Positions 17,793 to 27,131 are shown, numbered from the stretch's first letter. The stretch is 64,000 bases of DNA from Bacteroidales bacterium UBA5287 (GCA_002411345.1 DHSL01000065.1:1-64000), one strand, 5' to 3'. The notes: generated by a model from the sequence alone, not told the origin. Made by a program: numbers and translations.

Positions 17793-17827
17793 ATTCAGTT
17801 GCTTAATTTACGCCAATAAGACAGGCA

Positions 17828-18898
17828 TTATTTTCGTGCTAATTCCATTACCACCAATTGTTGGCGAACCGATTCTTCATGCACAGCCTCCAGAATTTTT
17901 TTAGCAAATTCAGACGACATATCCATTTTAACCGCCTGTTGAATACGATCTTGCAATATCTCGCCATAGCGTGCAGTTTGTAAAACCGGCATATCATGTT
18001 CAAGTTTATACTGTCCAATTTCGCGAGACACCCTCATTCTTTTTGAAAGCAGTTCGAATATCTTATCGTCTAATTCATCGATTTGTCCACGAAGAGTTGA
18101 AAGATCTTCAGTCGATTGAATAGAATCACGAATAACCAAAGAATGAATCACCTCGTTGAGAGCAGCAGGTGTAAGCTGTTGCTCCTTGTCACTTAAAGCC
18201 GTTTCCGGAGAGCAGTGAGATTCAATGATCAAGCCATCGTAGTTCATATCCATTGCTTGCTGAGCAATTGTAAGTATCAGACTCCTTTTTCCCCCCATGT
18301 GACTTGGATCACAAATGATAGGAAGATTAGGATATCTTCTTTTAAGTTCGATTGGGATGTGCCATTGAGGAATATTTCGATAAACATTTTTATCAGGAGT
18401 ACTGAATCCACGATGAATAACCCCCAGTTTGCGAACCCCAGCGTTATACAATCTTTCGATTGCTCCGATCCACAATTCAAGGTCGGGATTTACCGGATTT
18501 TTTATTAGAACAGGCATATCCGTACCAGCCAAAGTATCCGCTATTTCCTGTACCGCAAACGGATTAGTAGTTGTTCGAGCACCTATCCACAACATATCCA
18601 CCCCATATTTCAATGCCTCATATACATGCTTTTGCGTTGCCACTTCTACTGCAACGTACATACCCGTTTCTTTTTTTACCCTTTGTAACCATTTGAGTGC
18701 GAGGCTTCCCATCCCTTCGAACCCACCGGGTTTTGTTCTTGGTTTCCACACACCTGCACGAAAGATCTTTATACCTTGTGCAGCAAGTTGTTTTGCCGTT
18801 TCCATCACTTGTTCTTCGCTCTCTGCACTACAAGGACCAGCAATCACGAGCGGTCGTTTACTGTCGATCCCCGGAAGTAAAATTGATTCGAAATTCAT
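17828..18898 (-). CDS. Bifunctional DAHP synthase / chorismate mutase
   Basis: The 356-residue fusion has an N-terminal type-I-beta DAHP synthase barrel (about 1-260; RPLVIAGPCSAES, KPRTKPGGFEG, CDPSHMGGKRS) and a C-terminal AroQ chorismate mutase helix bundle (about 265-352; LRGQIDELDDKIFELLSKRM). It condenses phosphoenolpyruvate with erythrose-4-phosphate and also turns chorismate into prephenate, so it supplies both ends of the pathway. Such fusions are typical of Bacteroidota, where the mutase domain can mediate feedback control. It lies 13 bases after the aminotransferase gene. Confidence 0.93.
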   Translation of the reverse strand: MNFESILLPGIDSKRPLVIAGPCSAESEEQVMETAKQLAAQGIKIFRAGVWKPRTKPGGFEGMGSLALKWLQRVKKETGMYVAVEVATQKHVYEALKYGVDMLWIGARTTTNPFAVQEIADTLAGTDMPVLIKNPVNPDLELWIGAIERLYNAGVRKLGVIHRGFSTPDKNVYRNIPQWHIPIELKRRYPNLPIICDPSHMGGKRSLILTIAQQAMDMNYDGLIIESHCSPETALSDKEQQLTPAALNEVIHSLVIRDSIQSTEDLSTLRGQIDELDDKIFELLSKRMRVSREIGQYKLEHDMPVLQTARYGEILQDRIQQAVKMDMSSEFAKKILEAVHEESVRQQLVVMELARK

Positions 18899-18911
18899 AT
18901 CTGAAGTTTTA

Positions 18912-20087
18912 TTATTTGTTCTTATATCTTGTTATTCTATTATATGCTTCTTTTATCCTCTCCGTTGAAGCCCCAAGTGAAATACGTATGAATCTTTCAC
19001 CGTTGCTACCAAAAATAAATCCAGGAGTGATAAAAACATTAGCATTATATAATATGTCGTTTATTAACTCTTCGCTACTTATCTCAATGTCGTTAATCTT
19101 TCCCCACACGAACAATCCGACTTGGCTTTTATCAAAAGTACAACCAAGTATTGTCATAATTTTTTCGGCCCAAATTCGTCTTTCCGCATAAATTTTGTTC
19201 ATGTTTTCGTACCATTCCGGGGGATTAGATAACGCTGCCACTGCCGCAATTTGCATCGGTTTAAACTGTCCGCTATCGATATTGCTCTTTTCTTTAAGAA
19301 TCCATTTCACGAATTGTTCATTAGAAGCCAGCATTCCGATACGCCATCCCGGCATATTATGCGATTTGCTTAACGAGTTAAGTTCTATGCATATATCTTT
19401 TGCACCCTCAATGGAAAGTATACTCATTGGATTGCTGTTTAATATAAAACTATACGGATTATCGTGGCAAATAATGATTTGATGTTTTTTTCCAAAGGTG
19501 ACAAGTTTCTCAAACAACTCAATAGACGCATTAGCCCCTGTGGGCATGTTTGGATAATTTACCCACATAAGTTTTACCCCCGTCAAGTCCATCTTCTCCA
19601 AAGCATCGAAGTCCGGTTGCCAGTTATCATCCTCTTTTAGATCATAAGGAATAACTTTTGCACGCAGAAGTTTTGACACAGATGTATAAGTAGGATATCC
19701 CGGATTTGGCACCAGTACTCCATCGCCATAATTCAAAAAAGTGAGTGATATATGAAGGATTCCCTCTTTGGAGCCAATAAGAGGAAGAATCTCATTTGTC
19801 GACAATTCAACTCCATAATAGTTTTTATACCATTTACTGAACGCATCTCTCAATTCAGGAATACCATTATAAGGTTGATATCCATGATTATTTGTTTGGT
19901 TTGCACTTTCATTAAGCGCCTTTATTGTTTGTTCCGATGGCGGTTTATCAGGACTTCCCACTCCAAGGCTGACTATATCTTTTCCTTCGGCATTCAATTT
20001 TGCTACCTCAGCCAATTTCACAGAAAAATAATATTCCGATATTGCTTTAATATGTTCGGCAGGTTCTATTTGCATAATATGCTCCAT
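18912..20087 (-). CDS. PLP-dependent aminotransferase of the aromatic operon
   Basis: The 391-residue class I/II aminotransferase has the PLP Lys motif SLSKSHNMPGWRIG (Lys near residue 237) and the substrate-phosphate and Arg features of the aspartate aminotransferase fold. Its position between pheA and DAHP synthase argues for making phenylalanine and tyrosine from phenylpyruvate and 4-hydroxyphenylpyruvate, or for prephenate amination. Sequence alone does not separate this from diaminopimelate or alanine transaminase activity. A second Met at residue 5 is a possible start. It is seven bases from pheA. Confidence 0.88.
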   Translation of the reverse strand: MEHIMQIEPAEHIKAISEYYFSVKLAEVAKLNAEGKDIVSLGVGSPDKPPSEQTIKALNESANQTNNHGYQPYNGIPELRDAFSKWYKNYYGVELSTNEILPLIGSKEGILHISLTFLNYGDGVLVPNPGYPTYTSVSKLLRAKVIPYDLKEDDNWQPDFDALEKMDLTGVKLMWVNYPNMPTGANASIELFEKLVTFGKKHQIIICHDNPYSFILNSNPMSILSIEGAKDICIELNSLSKSHNMPGWRIGMLASNEQFVKWILKEKSNIDSGQFKPMQIAAVAALSNPPEWYENMNKIYAERRIWAEKIMTILGCTFDKSQVGLFVWGKINDIEISSEELINDILYNANVFITPGFIFGSNGERFIRISLGASTERIKEAYNRITRYKNK

Positions 20088-20094
20088 GTTTTAA

Positions 20095-20943
20095 TTAATC
20101 TTCAATTGTTTGTTTGTCTTCTCTATATTCTCCCAAAATTTTGAGATCTCGGACAAGAGGTAAAATGGCGTCGATAGATTGTTTATAACGCTCAAAGTTT
20201 GTAAAAGTTAGATCAATATAAAATTGGTACTCCCATTCTCGACCTATGATTGGCAAGGATTGAATACGTGTCAGATTTAAACCATAGAAAGAAAGGACCG
20301 AAAGAACTTGCGAGAGGCTACCTTCGTGATGAGAAAGTATAAAAACCAGAGACGATTTATTAACGTGATTATCTTTTTGCACTTCGGCCAACATTTCTTC
20401 GCGAGCGAGAATTAAGAAACGTGTAAAATTCCTTTTGTTTGTTTCTATGCCGCTTTTCAGTATTTGAAGACCGTAAATTTCTGCTGCCAAGCTACTGCAA
20501 ACAGCAGCGTACCCCATAAGTGATTTATCCCGAATTTCTTTTGCAGCAAGCGCTGTATCCTCGTGTTCCACGATTTTGACATCGGGGAGAGTTTCCAGAA
20601 AATCTTCGCATTGCATTAATGCAATTGGATGCGACATCACTTCGTGTATCTGATCAATTGTTTGTCCCGGGAGAGCTGCCAATGAATGTGATATTCTAAG
20701 TTTATACTCCCCTGCAATTTGTAAATTGCTTTGTCTGAGCAGATCGTGATTTTGCAATAAGCTTCCAGCAATTGTATTTTCAATTGCCATTATACCAATG
20801 AGAGAAGGATCTTTTTCTGCTTCTTTAAAAATATCTCTAAATGTGAGACAAGGCACAATCTCTAAATCTTCGTCTTTGAAATAGTTTCTGGCTGCAATTT
20901 CGTGATATGCCCCTTTTACTCCCTGAATAGCTACTCTTTTCAT
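20095..20943 (-). CDS. pheA: Prephenate dehydratase
   Basis: The 282-residue enzyme starts directly with the dehydratase domain (RVAIQGVKGAYHEIAA; two lobes to about residue 180; the catalytic-type Thr is in NKRNFTRFLIL). It ends with an ACT regulatory domain (about 193-272; FILSHHEGSLSQVLSVL, TRIQSLP), which normally binds phenylalanine as feedback inhibitor. No chorismate mutase domain is attached. It is the first structural gene of the operon, 25 bases after an attenuator terminator, so it is controlled both by feedback and by leader-peptide attenuation. Confidence 0.93.
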   Translation of the reverse strand: MKRVAIQGVKGAYHEIAARNYFKDEDLEIVPCLTFRDIFKEAEKDPSLIGIMAIENTIAGSLLQNHDLLRQSNLQIAGEYKLRISHSLAALPGQTIDQIHEVMSHPIALMQCEDFLETLPDVKIVEHEDTALAAKEIRDKSLMGYAAVCSSLAAEIYGLQILKSGIETNKRNFTRFLILAREEMLAEVQKDNHVNKSSLVFILSHHEGSLSQVLSVLSFYGLNLTRIQSLPIIGREWEYQFYIDLTFTNFERYKQSIDAILPLVRDLKILGEYREDKQTIED

Positions 20944-20967
20944 CTGTAGTTTTGCTCGTTTTAGTCC

Positions 20968-20999
20968 AAAAAAAAATCCTATCGTGTTATCGACAGGAT
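20968..20999 (-). terminator. Attenuator terminator hairpin of the pheA operon
   Basis: On the minus strand the arms ATCCTGTCG (20999-20991) and CGATAGGAT (20984-20976) pair over nine positions with one G-U, around a six-base loop ATAACA. They are followed by eight more T (20975-20968). It is a classical intrinsic terminator, but it sits between the leader peptide and pheA, 25 bases before the pheA start, so it must be conditional. Confidence 0.88.
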
Positions 21000-21055
21000 C
21001 TTATATTTTATATATTACTTTTTATTTACTAATTGTTTGCATACAAAATCCTGTC
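20992..21055 (-). promoter_or_regulatory. Antiterminator helix of the pheA operon
   Basis: GACAGGATTTTGTAT (21055-21041), beginning two bases after the leader stop codon, can pair with ATATAAGATCCTGTC (21006-20992). The result is a 15-bp helix with two G-U pairs. The second strand contains eight bases of the terminator 5' arm, so the two hairpins exclude each other. A ribosome at the leader stop would cover the first arm and favour termination; a ribosome stalled on Phe/Tyr codons would leave it free. Confidence 0.85.
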
Positions 21056-21056
21056 T

Positions 21057-21113
21057 TTACCTACTAAAGTAAAAATAAAAATAGAACGAATATGCAAAAC
21101 TATAAGAGTTCAT
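21057..21113 (-). CDS. Phe/Tyr-rich leader peptide of the aromatic operon
   Basis: An 18-codon open frame reads MNSYSFAYSFYFYFYFSR followed by TAA. It has five Phe and five Tyr codons, eight of the ten in one block from residue 8 to 16. It lies about 16 bases after the predicted transcription start and immediately before the antiterminator. The composition matches the two end products of the operon (phenylalanine and tyrosine), exactly as in classical attenuation leaders of enterobacterial biosynthetic operons. It is a regulatory peptide with no expected function of its own. Confidence 0.9.
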   Translation of the reverse strand: MNSYSFAYSFYFYFYFSR

Positions 21114-21135
21114 CTTGTTTCTTTTATAATGGATG

Positions 21136-21165
21136 CAAATTTACTACATTTTCTGTTTTATCAAA
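21136..21165 (-). promoter_or_regulatory. Promoter of the pheA aromatic operon
   Basis: On the minus strand TTTG (21165-21162) is followed after 18 bases by TAAATTTG (21143-21136), an exact match to the Bacteroidota TTTG / TAnnTTTG promoter. Start of transcription is expected near 21129, giving a leader of about 185 bases before pheA. Confidence 0.8.
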
Positions 21166-21274
21166 AGAAAATGCCATATTTTATTGAAAAATAGTACTTA
21201 AAAGCCATTTTCTTAAAAGATTATACAAAAACCGCAATTTAAGATATTTTAAGTATTGAGAACATATTGATAAT

Positions 21275-21307
21275 ATCAGACCATAGTGAGAAGTAGATGA
21301 GAGCATA
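21275..21307 (+). repeat. Short 11-bp repeat array related to the one near tgt
   Basis: Three adjacent 11-base units read ATCAGACCATA, GTGAGAAGTAG and ATGAGAGCATA. They share the RTSAGA-type start and the GACCAT element with the array at 11131-11262. Two weaker units may precede them from 21253. Confidence 0.5.
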
Positions 21308-21452
21308 AAACAGAAACTATTGTTAAGTTTTGTTTATTTTTACGAATTATTTATCTGCTTTTATGTTTAATCTTACTAATTAAAGCTAATTTAAATTGCA
21401 ATAGATATGCGTTTTATTGTAAACTGAGAAATGAATTATATAAAATAATTAA

Positions 21453-21460
21453 TATCTTTG
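21453..21460 (+). promoter_or_regulatory. Promoter -7 box of the POT transporter gene
   Basis: TATCTTTG fits TAnnTTTG and lies 51 bases before the start codon. No convincing -33 element was found. Confidence 0.5.
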
Positions 21461-21511
21461 TAACCATCGTAATTTTTAAAAGCTATTTTAACTTAATAAA
21501 TTATATAAAAA

Positions 21512-23194
21512 ATGTTTGAAGGACAACCTAAGGGACTGTATGCATTGGCATTAGCCAATACTGGCGAGCGATTTGGTTATTATACCATGCTTGCGATATT
21601 TACTCTATTTCTCCAGGCAAAATTTGGATTTTCTGCCGATCAAACCTCTACTATATTCGGTGGATTTTTGGGTTTAGTTTATTTTATGCCATTATTAGGT
21701 GGTATTCTTGCCGATAAATTTGGATATGGTAAAATGGTAACAGCCGGAATTGTTATTATGTTTTTCGGTTACATACTATTATCTATTCCTACAGGATTTG
21801 CAAGTATGAACACAGGTATTATCTTGATGTTCTCTGCTTTAGCCATGATTTCTATTGGTACAGGATTTTTCAAGGGCAACCTGCAAGTTATGGTAGGAAA
21901 TTTGTATGACGATCCAAATTATAGTGCAAAAAGAGATAACGGATTCAGTATATTCTACATGGCTATTAACATTGGTGCACTATTTGCTCCAGCCGCTGCA
22001 ACTGCAGTTACAAATAGCATTTTAGGCAAGGCTAATTTTACTTATAATGCTCAGATTCCATCACTTGCACATCAGTATTTAAATGGAAGTATCTCTGCTG
22101 AAGGAACTACTCATCTTACTAATTTAGCATCAGCTCAAGGATTTGTTGGAGATTTGGCTCAATTTAGCACAGCCTATATTGACCAACTATCATTATCATA
22201 TAACAGTGGTTTTTTAGTAGCTTGTATCTCTTTGATCGTATCGATGTCGATATATCTTATATTCAAACCATCATTTAAGCATGCAATATACAGCAACAAA
22301 CAAGCGAAAGCCGCTGGAGTTGGCAGTGCAGCACCAGAACTTACACCCAAACAAACGAAAGAGCGTGTTACTGCTTTATTATTAGTTTTTGTTGTTGTAA
22401 TCTTTTTCTGGATGGCCTTCCATCAAAACGGTTTGACTTTGACCTTTTTTGCCCGTGACTTTACCGATAGTATAGCTACCGGCTTTACTCGAATTGGATT
22501 TAATGTATGGAATTTAGTTTTGATTATTGCAGCAGTTTACGCATGTTTTGCAATTTACGAATCCAAGAAACCAAAAGGCAAGTTAATAGCCGGTTTAGTT
22601 GCTACACTTGCTTTAGTGATATTAGTAGTAAATTATAGTAATACCCCTGATATAGTAGAGATTGCACCTCAAATTTTCCAACAATTTAATCCGTTTTTTG
22701 TAGTTGCTTTAACTCCCGTTTCATTGGCGATATTCTCATCACTTGCTAAAAAAGGGAAAGAGCCATCTGCCCCTCGAAAGATTGGATATGGAATGATTGT
22801 TGCGGCATTAGGTTTTGTTATTATGGCAGTAGCCTCACTTGGTCTTGCTACTCCAGACGAACTTGCAAGCACCGGAGGTAAGAGCGACGCACTTATTTCT
22901 CCTAACTGGCTTATATCGACTTATTTAGTATTAACTTTTGCTGAATTATTGCTATCGCCAATGGGTATTTCTTTTGTAACGAAAGTTGCACCTCCAAAAT
23001 TAAAAGGTGCTATGATGGGATGTTGGTTTGCAGCGACCGCAATTGGTAATTATCTGACTGCAGTAATCGGATATTTATGGGGTCCGATACCATTATGGTT
23101 AGTATGGAGCGTACTTATTGTTTGTTGTGCTGTTTCTGCTATCTTTATTTTCTCAATTATGAAAAAATTAGAGAGAGCCACAGGCGACGCATAA
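21512..23194 (+). CDS. POT-family peptide transporter (MFS)
   Basis: The 560-residue inner-membrane protein has at least 12 hydrophobic helices and the POT signature region GERFGYYTMLAIFTLFLQ in helix 1. The first Glu of the usual ExxER motif is replaced (NTGER). A second typical stretch is GNLQVMVGNLYDDPNYSAKRDNGFSIFYMAIN around residues 127-155. It is expected to import di- or tripeptides with protons. A long insertion around 180-230 (NSILGKANFTYNAQI...) is present. It is monocistronic and ends in a strong terminator. Confidence 0.88.
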   Translation: MFEGQPKGLYALALANTGERFGYYTMLAIFTLFLQAKFGFSADQTSTIFGGFLGLVYFMPLLGGILADKFGYGKMVTAGIVIMFFGYILLSIPTGFASMNTGIILMFSALAMISIGTGFFKGNLQVMVGNLYDDPNYSAKRDNGFSIFYMAINIGALFAPAAATAVTNSILGKANFTYNAQIPSLAHQYLNGSISAEGTTHLTNLASAQGFVGDLAQFSTAYIDQLSLSYNSGFLVACISLIVSMSIYLIFKPSFKHAIYSNKQAKAAGVGSAAPELTPKQTKERVTALLLVFVVVIFFWMAFHQNGLTLTFFARDFTDSIATGFTRIGFNVWNLVLIIAAVYACFAIYESKKPKGKLIAGLVATLALVILVVNYSNTPDIVEIAPQIFQQFNPFFVVALTPVSLAIFSSLAKKGKEPSAPRKIGYGMIVAALGFVIMAVASLGLATPDELASTGGKSDALISPNWLISTYLVLTFAELLLSPMGISFVTKVAPPKLKGAMMGCWFAATAIGNYLTAVIGYLWGPIPLWLVWSVLIVCCAVSAIFIFSIMKKLERATGDA

Positions 23195-23217
23195 AAATAC
23201 AACCCTCAAATTACAGG

Positions 23218-23249
23218 AAACCGATGGAGTTTGTTCCATCGGTTTTTTT
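23218..23249 (+). terminator. Terminator of the POT transporter gene
   Basis: AAACCGATGGA and TCCATCGGTTT form a perfect 11-bp stem with a six-base loop, followed by a run of T. It is a canonical intrinsic terminator 24 bases after the stop codon. Confidence 0.9.
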
Positions 23250-23350
23250 GTTGAAAATTTAACATTTTTGAAAACCTTAATTTTCCGATAGATAAGCATA
23301 ACAAGCTATAACTTCTTTTTATTTAAGGAAAGTCCTACCCCTATTTTGAT

Positions 23351-23358
23351 TATATTTG
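23351..23358 (+). promoter_or_regulatory. Promoter -7 box of dnaE
   Basis: TATATTTG fits TAnnTTTG and lies 29 bases before the ATG at 23388. It overlaps the codons just after the alternative TTG start at 23346, which argues against that start. Confidence 0.6.
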
Positions 23359-23387
23359 CGAAAGCAAAAGAAAAAGATTCACATTTT

Positions 23388-26300
23388 ATGCAGCCATTTA
23401 TTCACTTACATGTTCACTCTCAGTATTCACTTCTTGATGGTCAAGCCAGCATTCCTAATTTAGTTGACAAAGCCTACAAAGACGGTATGCGTGCAATTGC
23501 ACTTACCGATCATGGTGCGATGTATGGAATTAAGGAATTCATCAATTATACAAATAAAAAGAATCAGGCTGTACAAAACGAGATCAAAAGGCTGGAAAAT
23601 GAGATTAAGGAATCGGAAAATAAAGGAGTAAATAGTGATACTATCCAGAAACTGCATATCAATCTAAATGAAGAAAAGAAAAAACTTTTCAAGCCCATTA
23701 TTGGTTGCGAATGCTATTTAGCTCGTCGCGACAGGTTTTCACAAAACGATAAAGTTGATTCCAGCGGTTGGCATTTGATTGTATTAGCAAAGAATTTAAC
23801 CGGATACAAGAATCTGATAAAAATTGTTTCCAAAAGCTGGACTGAAGGCTATTATTACCGACCACGTATTGATAAAGCGCTATTAGAAGAATATCGTGAA
23901 GGCTTGATTATTTCATCAGCCTGTTTAGGAGGTGAAATTTCAAGAAAGATTGACGACGGTCAGATAAATGAAGCAGAAGAAGCCGTTCAGTGGTACAAGA
24001 ATCTTTTTGGTGATGATTATTATTTAGAGATTCAACGTCACGAGACTTATCGTTTGGATGCAGATCAGACCACATTTCCAAAACAACAAAGAGTAAATGA
24101 AGAGTTACTTCGTATTGCAAAAAAATATGATGTAAAAGTTATTGCGACAAATGACACCCATTTTGTGAACGAAGAAGATGCCGATGCACATGATCGCCTC
24201 ATTTGTTTAAATACAGGTAAGGATTTTGATGATCCAAACCGTATGCGCTATACCAAACAAGAATGGTTGAAAACAACAGCTGAGATGAATGAAGTCTTTG
24301 CTGATGTACCTGAAACATTATCGAATACCCTTGAGATTGCAGAAAAAGTAGATTTTTATTCTATTGACAATCCTGCACTCATGCCCTTTTACCCTATCGA
24401 TCCAACATTTGGTAATGAAGATGAATATAAAATCAGGTACTCTCAGGAACAACTAATTGAAGAGTTTAGCGAACAGGTTTTCAATCGATTAGGCGGTTAT
24501 AACAAAGTAGTCCGCATCAAATTGGAAGCTGATTACCTAACCCATCTTACAAAATTAGGAGCCGCAAATCGTTATGGCGATGATATCAACGATGAATTAA
24601 AAGAGCGCATTGATTTTGAATTGGAGACCATTAAGACCATGGGATTTCCTGGATATTTCTTAATTGTTCAGGATTTCATTGTAAATGCTCGCAAAATGGA
24701 TGTTGCTGTTGGTCCCGGTCGTGGTTCAGCTGCAGGATCTGTTGTTGCCTATTGTCTTGGCATTACCGATATTGACCCTATAAAGTATGATTTGCTGTTT
24801 GAGCGATTTCTTAATCCAGATCGTATTTCCATGCCTGATATTGACATCGATTTTGATGATGAAGGCAGAGGGAAAGTTCTCCGTTGGGTAACAGAGAAAT
24901 ATGGCAATGAGAAAGTCGCCCATATTATTACCTATGGAACTATGGCTACAAAAATGGCTTTACGCGATGTAGCTCGTGTTCACAAGCTTCCATTATCAGA
25001 AGCAGACAGGCTTGCAAAACTTGTTCCGGACAGAATTCCAGGAGAGAAAAAAGTTTCACTTGCAAAAGCCATTGAAGTAGTTCCTGAGCTAAAAGAAGCG
25101 TCTCAAAGCAATGATCCATTGGTTAGAGACACGTTGAAATATGCCCAGATGTTAGAAGGCAACATTCGTGGAACGGGTGTTCATGCTTGTGGTGTTATCA
25201 TTGGTCAGACGGACATTTCCGATATTGTCCCCATTAGTACTGCTGAAGATAAAGAGACAAAAGAGAAGCTATTAGTTACACAGTTTGAAGGTTCTGTAAT
25301 TGAGGAAACCGGTCTTATTAAAATGGACTTCCTTGGTCTTAAAACTCTATCAATTATAAAGGATGCTATTGTAAATATAGAATCCACCACCAGGAAAAAA
25401 ATTGATATCAATAAAATTGACTTGTCTGATGAGAAGACATATCAACTTTATTGTAATGGGCAAACGACAGGAACATTCCAATTTGAATCGGCTGGAATGC
25501 AGAAATATCTGAAAGAGCTTCAACCAAGCAAGTTTGAAGATTTGATAGCGATGAATGCTCTTTATCGCCCAGGTCCCATGGACAATATTCCATCATTTAT
25601 TGCCAGGAAACAAGGTAAAGAAAAAATATCTTATGAAATTCCTATAACTGAGAAATATCTGAGTGAAACATATGGAATTACAGTGTATCAGGAACAGGTC
25701 ATGCTTCTTTCGCGCTTACTTGCCAATTTTACCCGTGGTCAATCTGACGAGTTGCGTAAAGCAATGGGTAAGAAGCAAATAGAAAAGATGAATGCCCTAA
25801 AAGCTAAGTTCCTTTCCGGAGGTAAGGCAAATGGTCATGAAGAAAATAAGCTGAATAAAATATGGCTTGAATGGGAGAAATTTGCTCAATATGCGTTCAA
25901 TAAATCTCATGCTACCTGTTATTCATGGGTTGCCTATCAAACTGCATGGTTAAAAGCACATTATCCATCAGAATATATGGCCTCTGTACTCTCGAACAAC
26001 TTGAATAATATTGTTGAGATTACAAAGTTCATGGATGAATGTAAATCTATGAATATCAATGTGCTTAGTCCAGACATTAACGAATCGTTCCTTAAGTTCT
26101 CAGTAAATAAAAACGGTGACATTCGTTTTGGTCTTGCCGGTATAAAAAGTGTTGGTCATTCTGCAGTAGTTGATATTATTAATGAACGAAGAAAGAATGG
26201 AACTTATAAGGATCTTTTCGATTTTGTGGAGAGGGTTAATTTGTCATCTTGCAATAAGAAAAACATTGAAGCCTTGGCTCTTGCCGGAGCTTTCGACTCT

Positions 26301-27131
26301 TTTCCGGGAGTATCAAGAGAACAATTAGTTGGAGTTAATAGCAAGGGGGAGGAATTCCTTGACACATTGATCAGATACGGTAATAAATTTCAGCTAGATA
26401 AAATGGAATCGACCAATTCTCTTTTTGGAGATGATACATCATTTATGATTTCTCGTCCTGAAATCCCAAATGCGCCTAAATGGTCTGATTTAGAAAAACT
26501 TAACAAGGAAAGAGAACTTATTGGAATGTATTTATCAGCTCATCCACTTGACGACTATGAATTTATTTTGAAACATGTTTGTAATACAAACACACTTAAT
26601 TTAACTGATTTGGAATCGCTCAATGGTAAAGAAGTTTCTTTTGGTGGTTTAGTTACAGCTGTTCGAGAAGGACAAACCAAGCGTAATTCGCCATACACTA
26701 TTTTTAAAGTAGAAGATTACGAGGGAAGTATTGAAATTCCATTGTTTGGTGAAGATAGTGTGAATTTAGGAAGATACGCACGACTAGGGATGGCGATATA
26801 TATTAATGCAAGAATTCAACCAAAAAGGTATCGACAAGAAGAACTTGAAATTAAGATTACTTCGATTAAATTACTAACCGAAGTAAAGGATACTTTAGTC
26901 TCAAAACTTACTCTACAACTTGAATTGAACGAATTAAACGACACAATGGTTGCCGATTTATCAGCTTTGATTAAAAACAATCCCGGCAGTTCATTGTTAT
27001 ATTTCCAAATTACAAGCTTGGATTCAAATATGAAAGTTCAGCTTTTCTCTCGTCCTTCGCGAATTGAAGTCAACAAGCATTTGATTGATTATTTAGAAGA
27101 TGATTTAAACATTAATTTTAAAATAAACTAA
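23388..27131 (+). CDS. dnaE: DNA polymerase III subunit alpha
   Basis: I start at ATG 23388 (1247 residues, MQPFIHLHVHSQYSLLDGQ) because the 14 extra residues from a TTG at 23346 overlap the promoter box. The PHP domain opens the protein (HLHVHSQYSLLDG, LTDHGAMYG). The polymerase palm carries PDIDIDFDDEGR at about 483-494 with the catalytic Asp residues. The finger domain includes FNKSHATCYSWVAYQTAWLKAHYP. A helix-hairpin-helix and an OB-fold (near 1060-1130, VSFGGLVTAVREGQT) follow. This is the replicative polymerase. It is followed 18 bases later by trxA. Confidence 0.95.
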   Translation: MQPFIHLHVHSQYSLLDGQASIPNLVDKAYKDGMRAIALTDHGAMYGIKEFINYTNKKNQAVQNEIKRLENEIKESENKGVNSDTIQKLHINLNEEKKKLFKPIIGCECYLARRDRFSQNDKVDSSGWHLIVLAKNLTGYKNLIKIVSKSWTEGYYYRPRIDKALLEEYREGLIISSACLGGEISRKIDDGQINEAEEAVQWYKNLFGDDYYLEIQRHETYRLDADQTTFPKQQRVNEELLRIAKKYDVKVIATNDTHFVNEEDADAHDRLICLNTGKDFDDPNRMRYTKQEWLKTTAEMNEVFADVPETLSNTLEIAEKVDFYSIDNPALMPFYPIDPTFGNEDEYKIRYSQEQLIEEFSEQVFNRLGGYNKVVRIKLEADYLTHLTKLGAANRYGDDINDELKERIDFELETIKTMGFPGYFLIVQDFIVNARKMDVAVGPGRGSAAGSVVAYCLGITDIDPIKYDLLFERFLNPDRISMPDIDIDFDDEGRGKVLRWVTEKYGNEKVAHIITYGTMATKMALRDVARVHKLPLSEADRLAKLVPDRIPGEKKVSLAKAIEVVPELKEASQSNDPLVRDTLKYAQMLEGNIRGTGVHACGVIIGQTDISDIVPISTAEDKETKEKLLVTQFEGSVIEETGLIKMDFLGLKTLSIIKDAIVNIESTTRKKIDINKIDLSDEKTYQLYCNGQTTGTFQFESAGMQKYLKELQPSKFEDLIAMNALYRPGPMDNIPSFIARKQGKEKISYEIPITEKYLSETYGITVYQEQVMLLSRLLANFTRGQSDELRKAMGKKQIEKMNALKAKFLSGGKANGHEENKLNKIWLEWEKFAQYAFNKSHATCYSWVAYQTAWLKAHYPSEYMASVLSNNLNNIVEITKFMDECKSMNINVLSPDINESFLKFSVNKNGDIRFGLAGIKSVGHSAVVDIINERRKNGTYKDLFDFVERVNLSSCNKKNIEALALAGAFDSFPGVSREQLVGVNSKGEEFLDTLIRYGNKFQLDKMESTNSLFGDDTSFMISRPEIPNAPKWSDLEKLNKERELIGMYLSAHPLDDYEFILKHVCNTNTLNLTDLESLNGKEVSFGGLVTAVREGQTKRNSPYTIFKVEDYEGSIEIPLFGEDSVNLGRYARLGMAIYINARIQPKRYRQEELEIKITSIKLLTEVKDTLVSKLTLQLELNELNDTMVADLSALIKNNPGSSLLYFQITSLDSNMKVQLFSRPSRIEVNKHLIDYLEDDLNINFKIN

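Larger units (their letters stand above)
20944..21511 (-). other. Divergent leader and promoter region between pheA and POT transporter gene
   Basis: Of the 568 bases, 20968-21165 hold the pheA-operon promoter, leader peptide and attenuator, given as separate entries. 21275-21307 holds a short array of 11-bp repeats. 21453-21460 is the -7 box of the transporter gene. The stretch 21166-21274 and the rest are AT-rich without recognisable structure. Confidence 0.7.

Noticed and set aside
21512..23194. Loss of function of the POT transporter because ExxER reads NTGER
   Set aside because: The rest of the protein is intact, and I recall the same substitution in other Bacteroidota members, so it is probably a subfamily feature.
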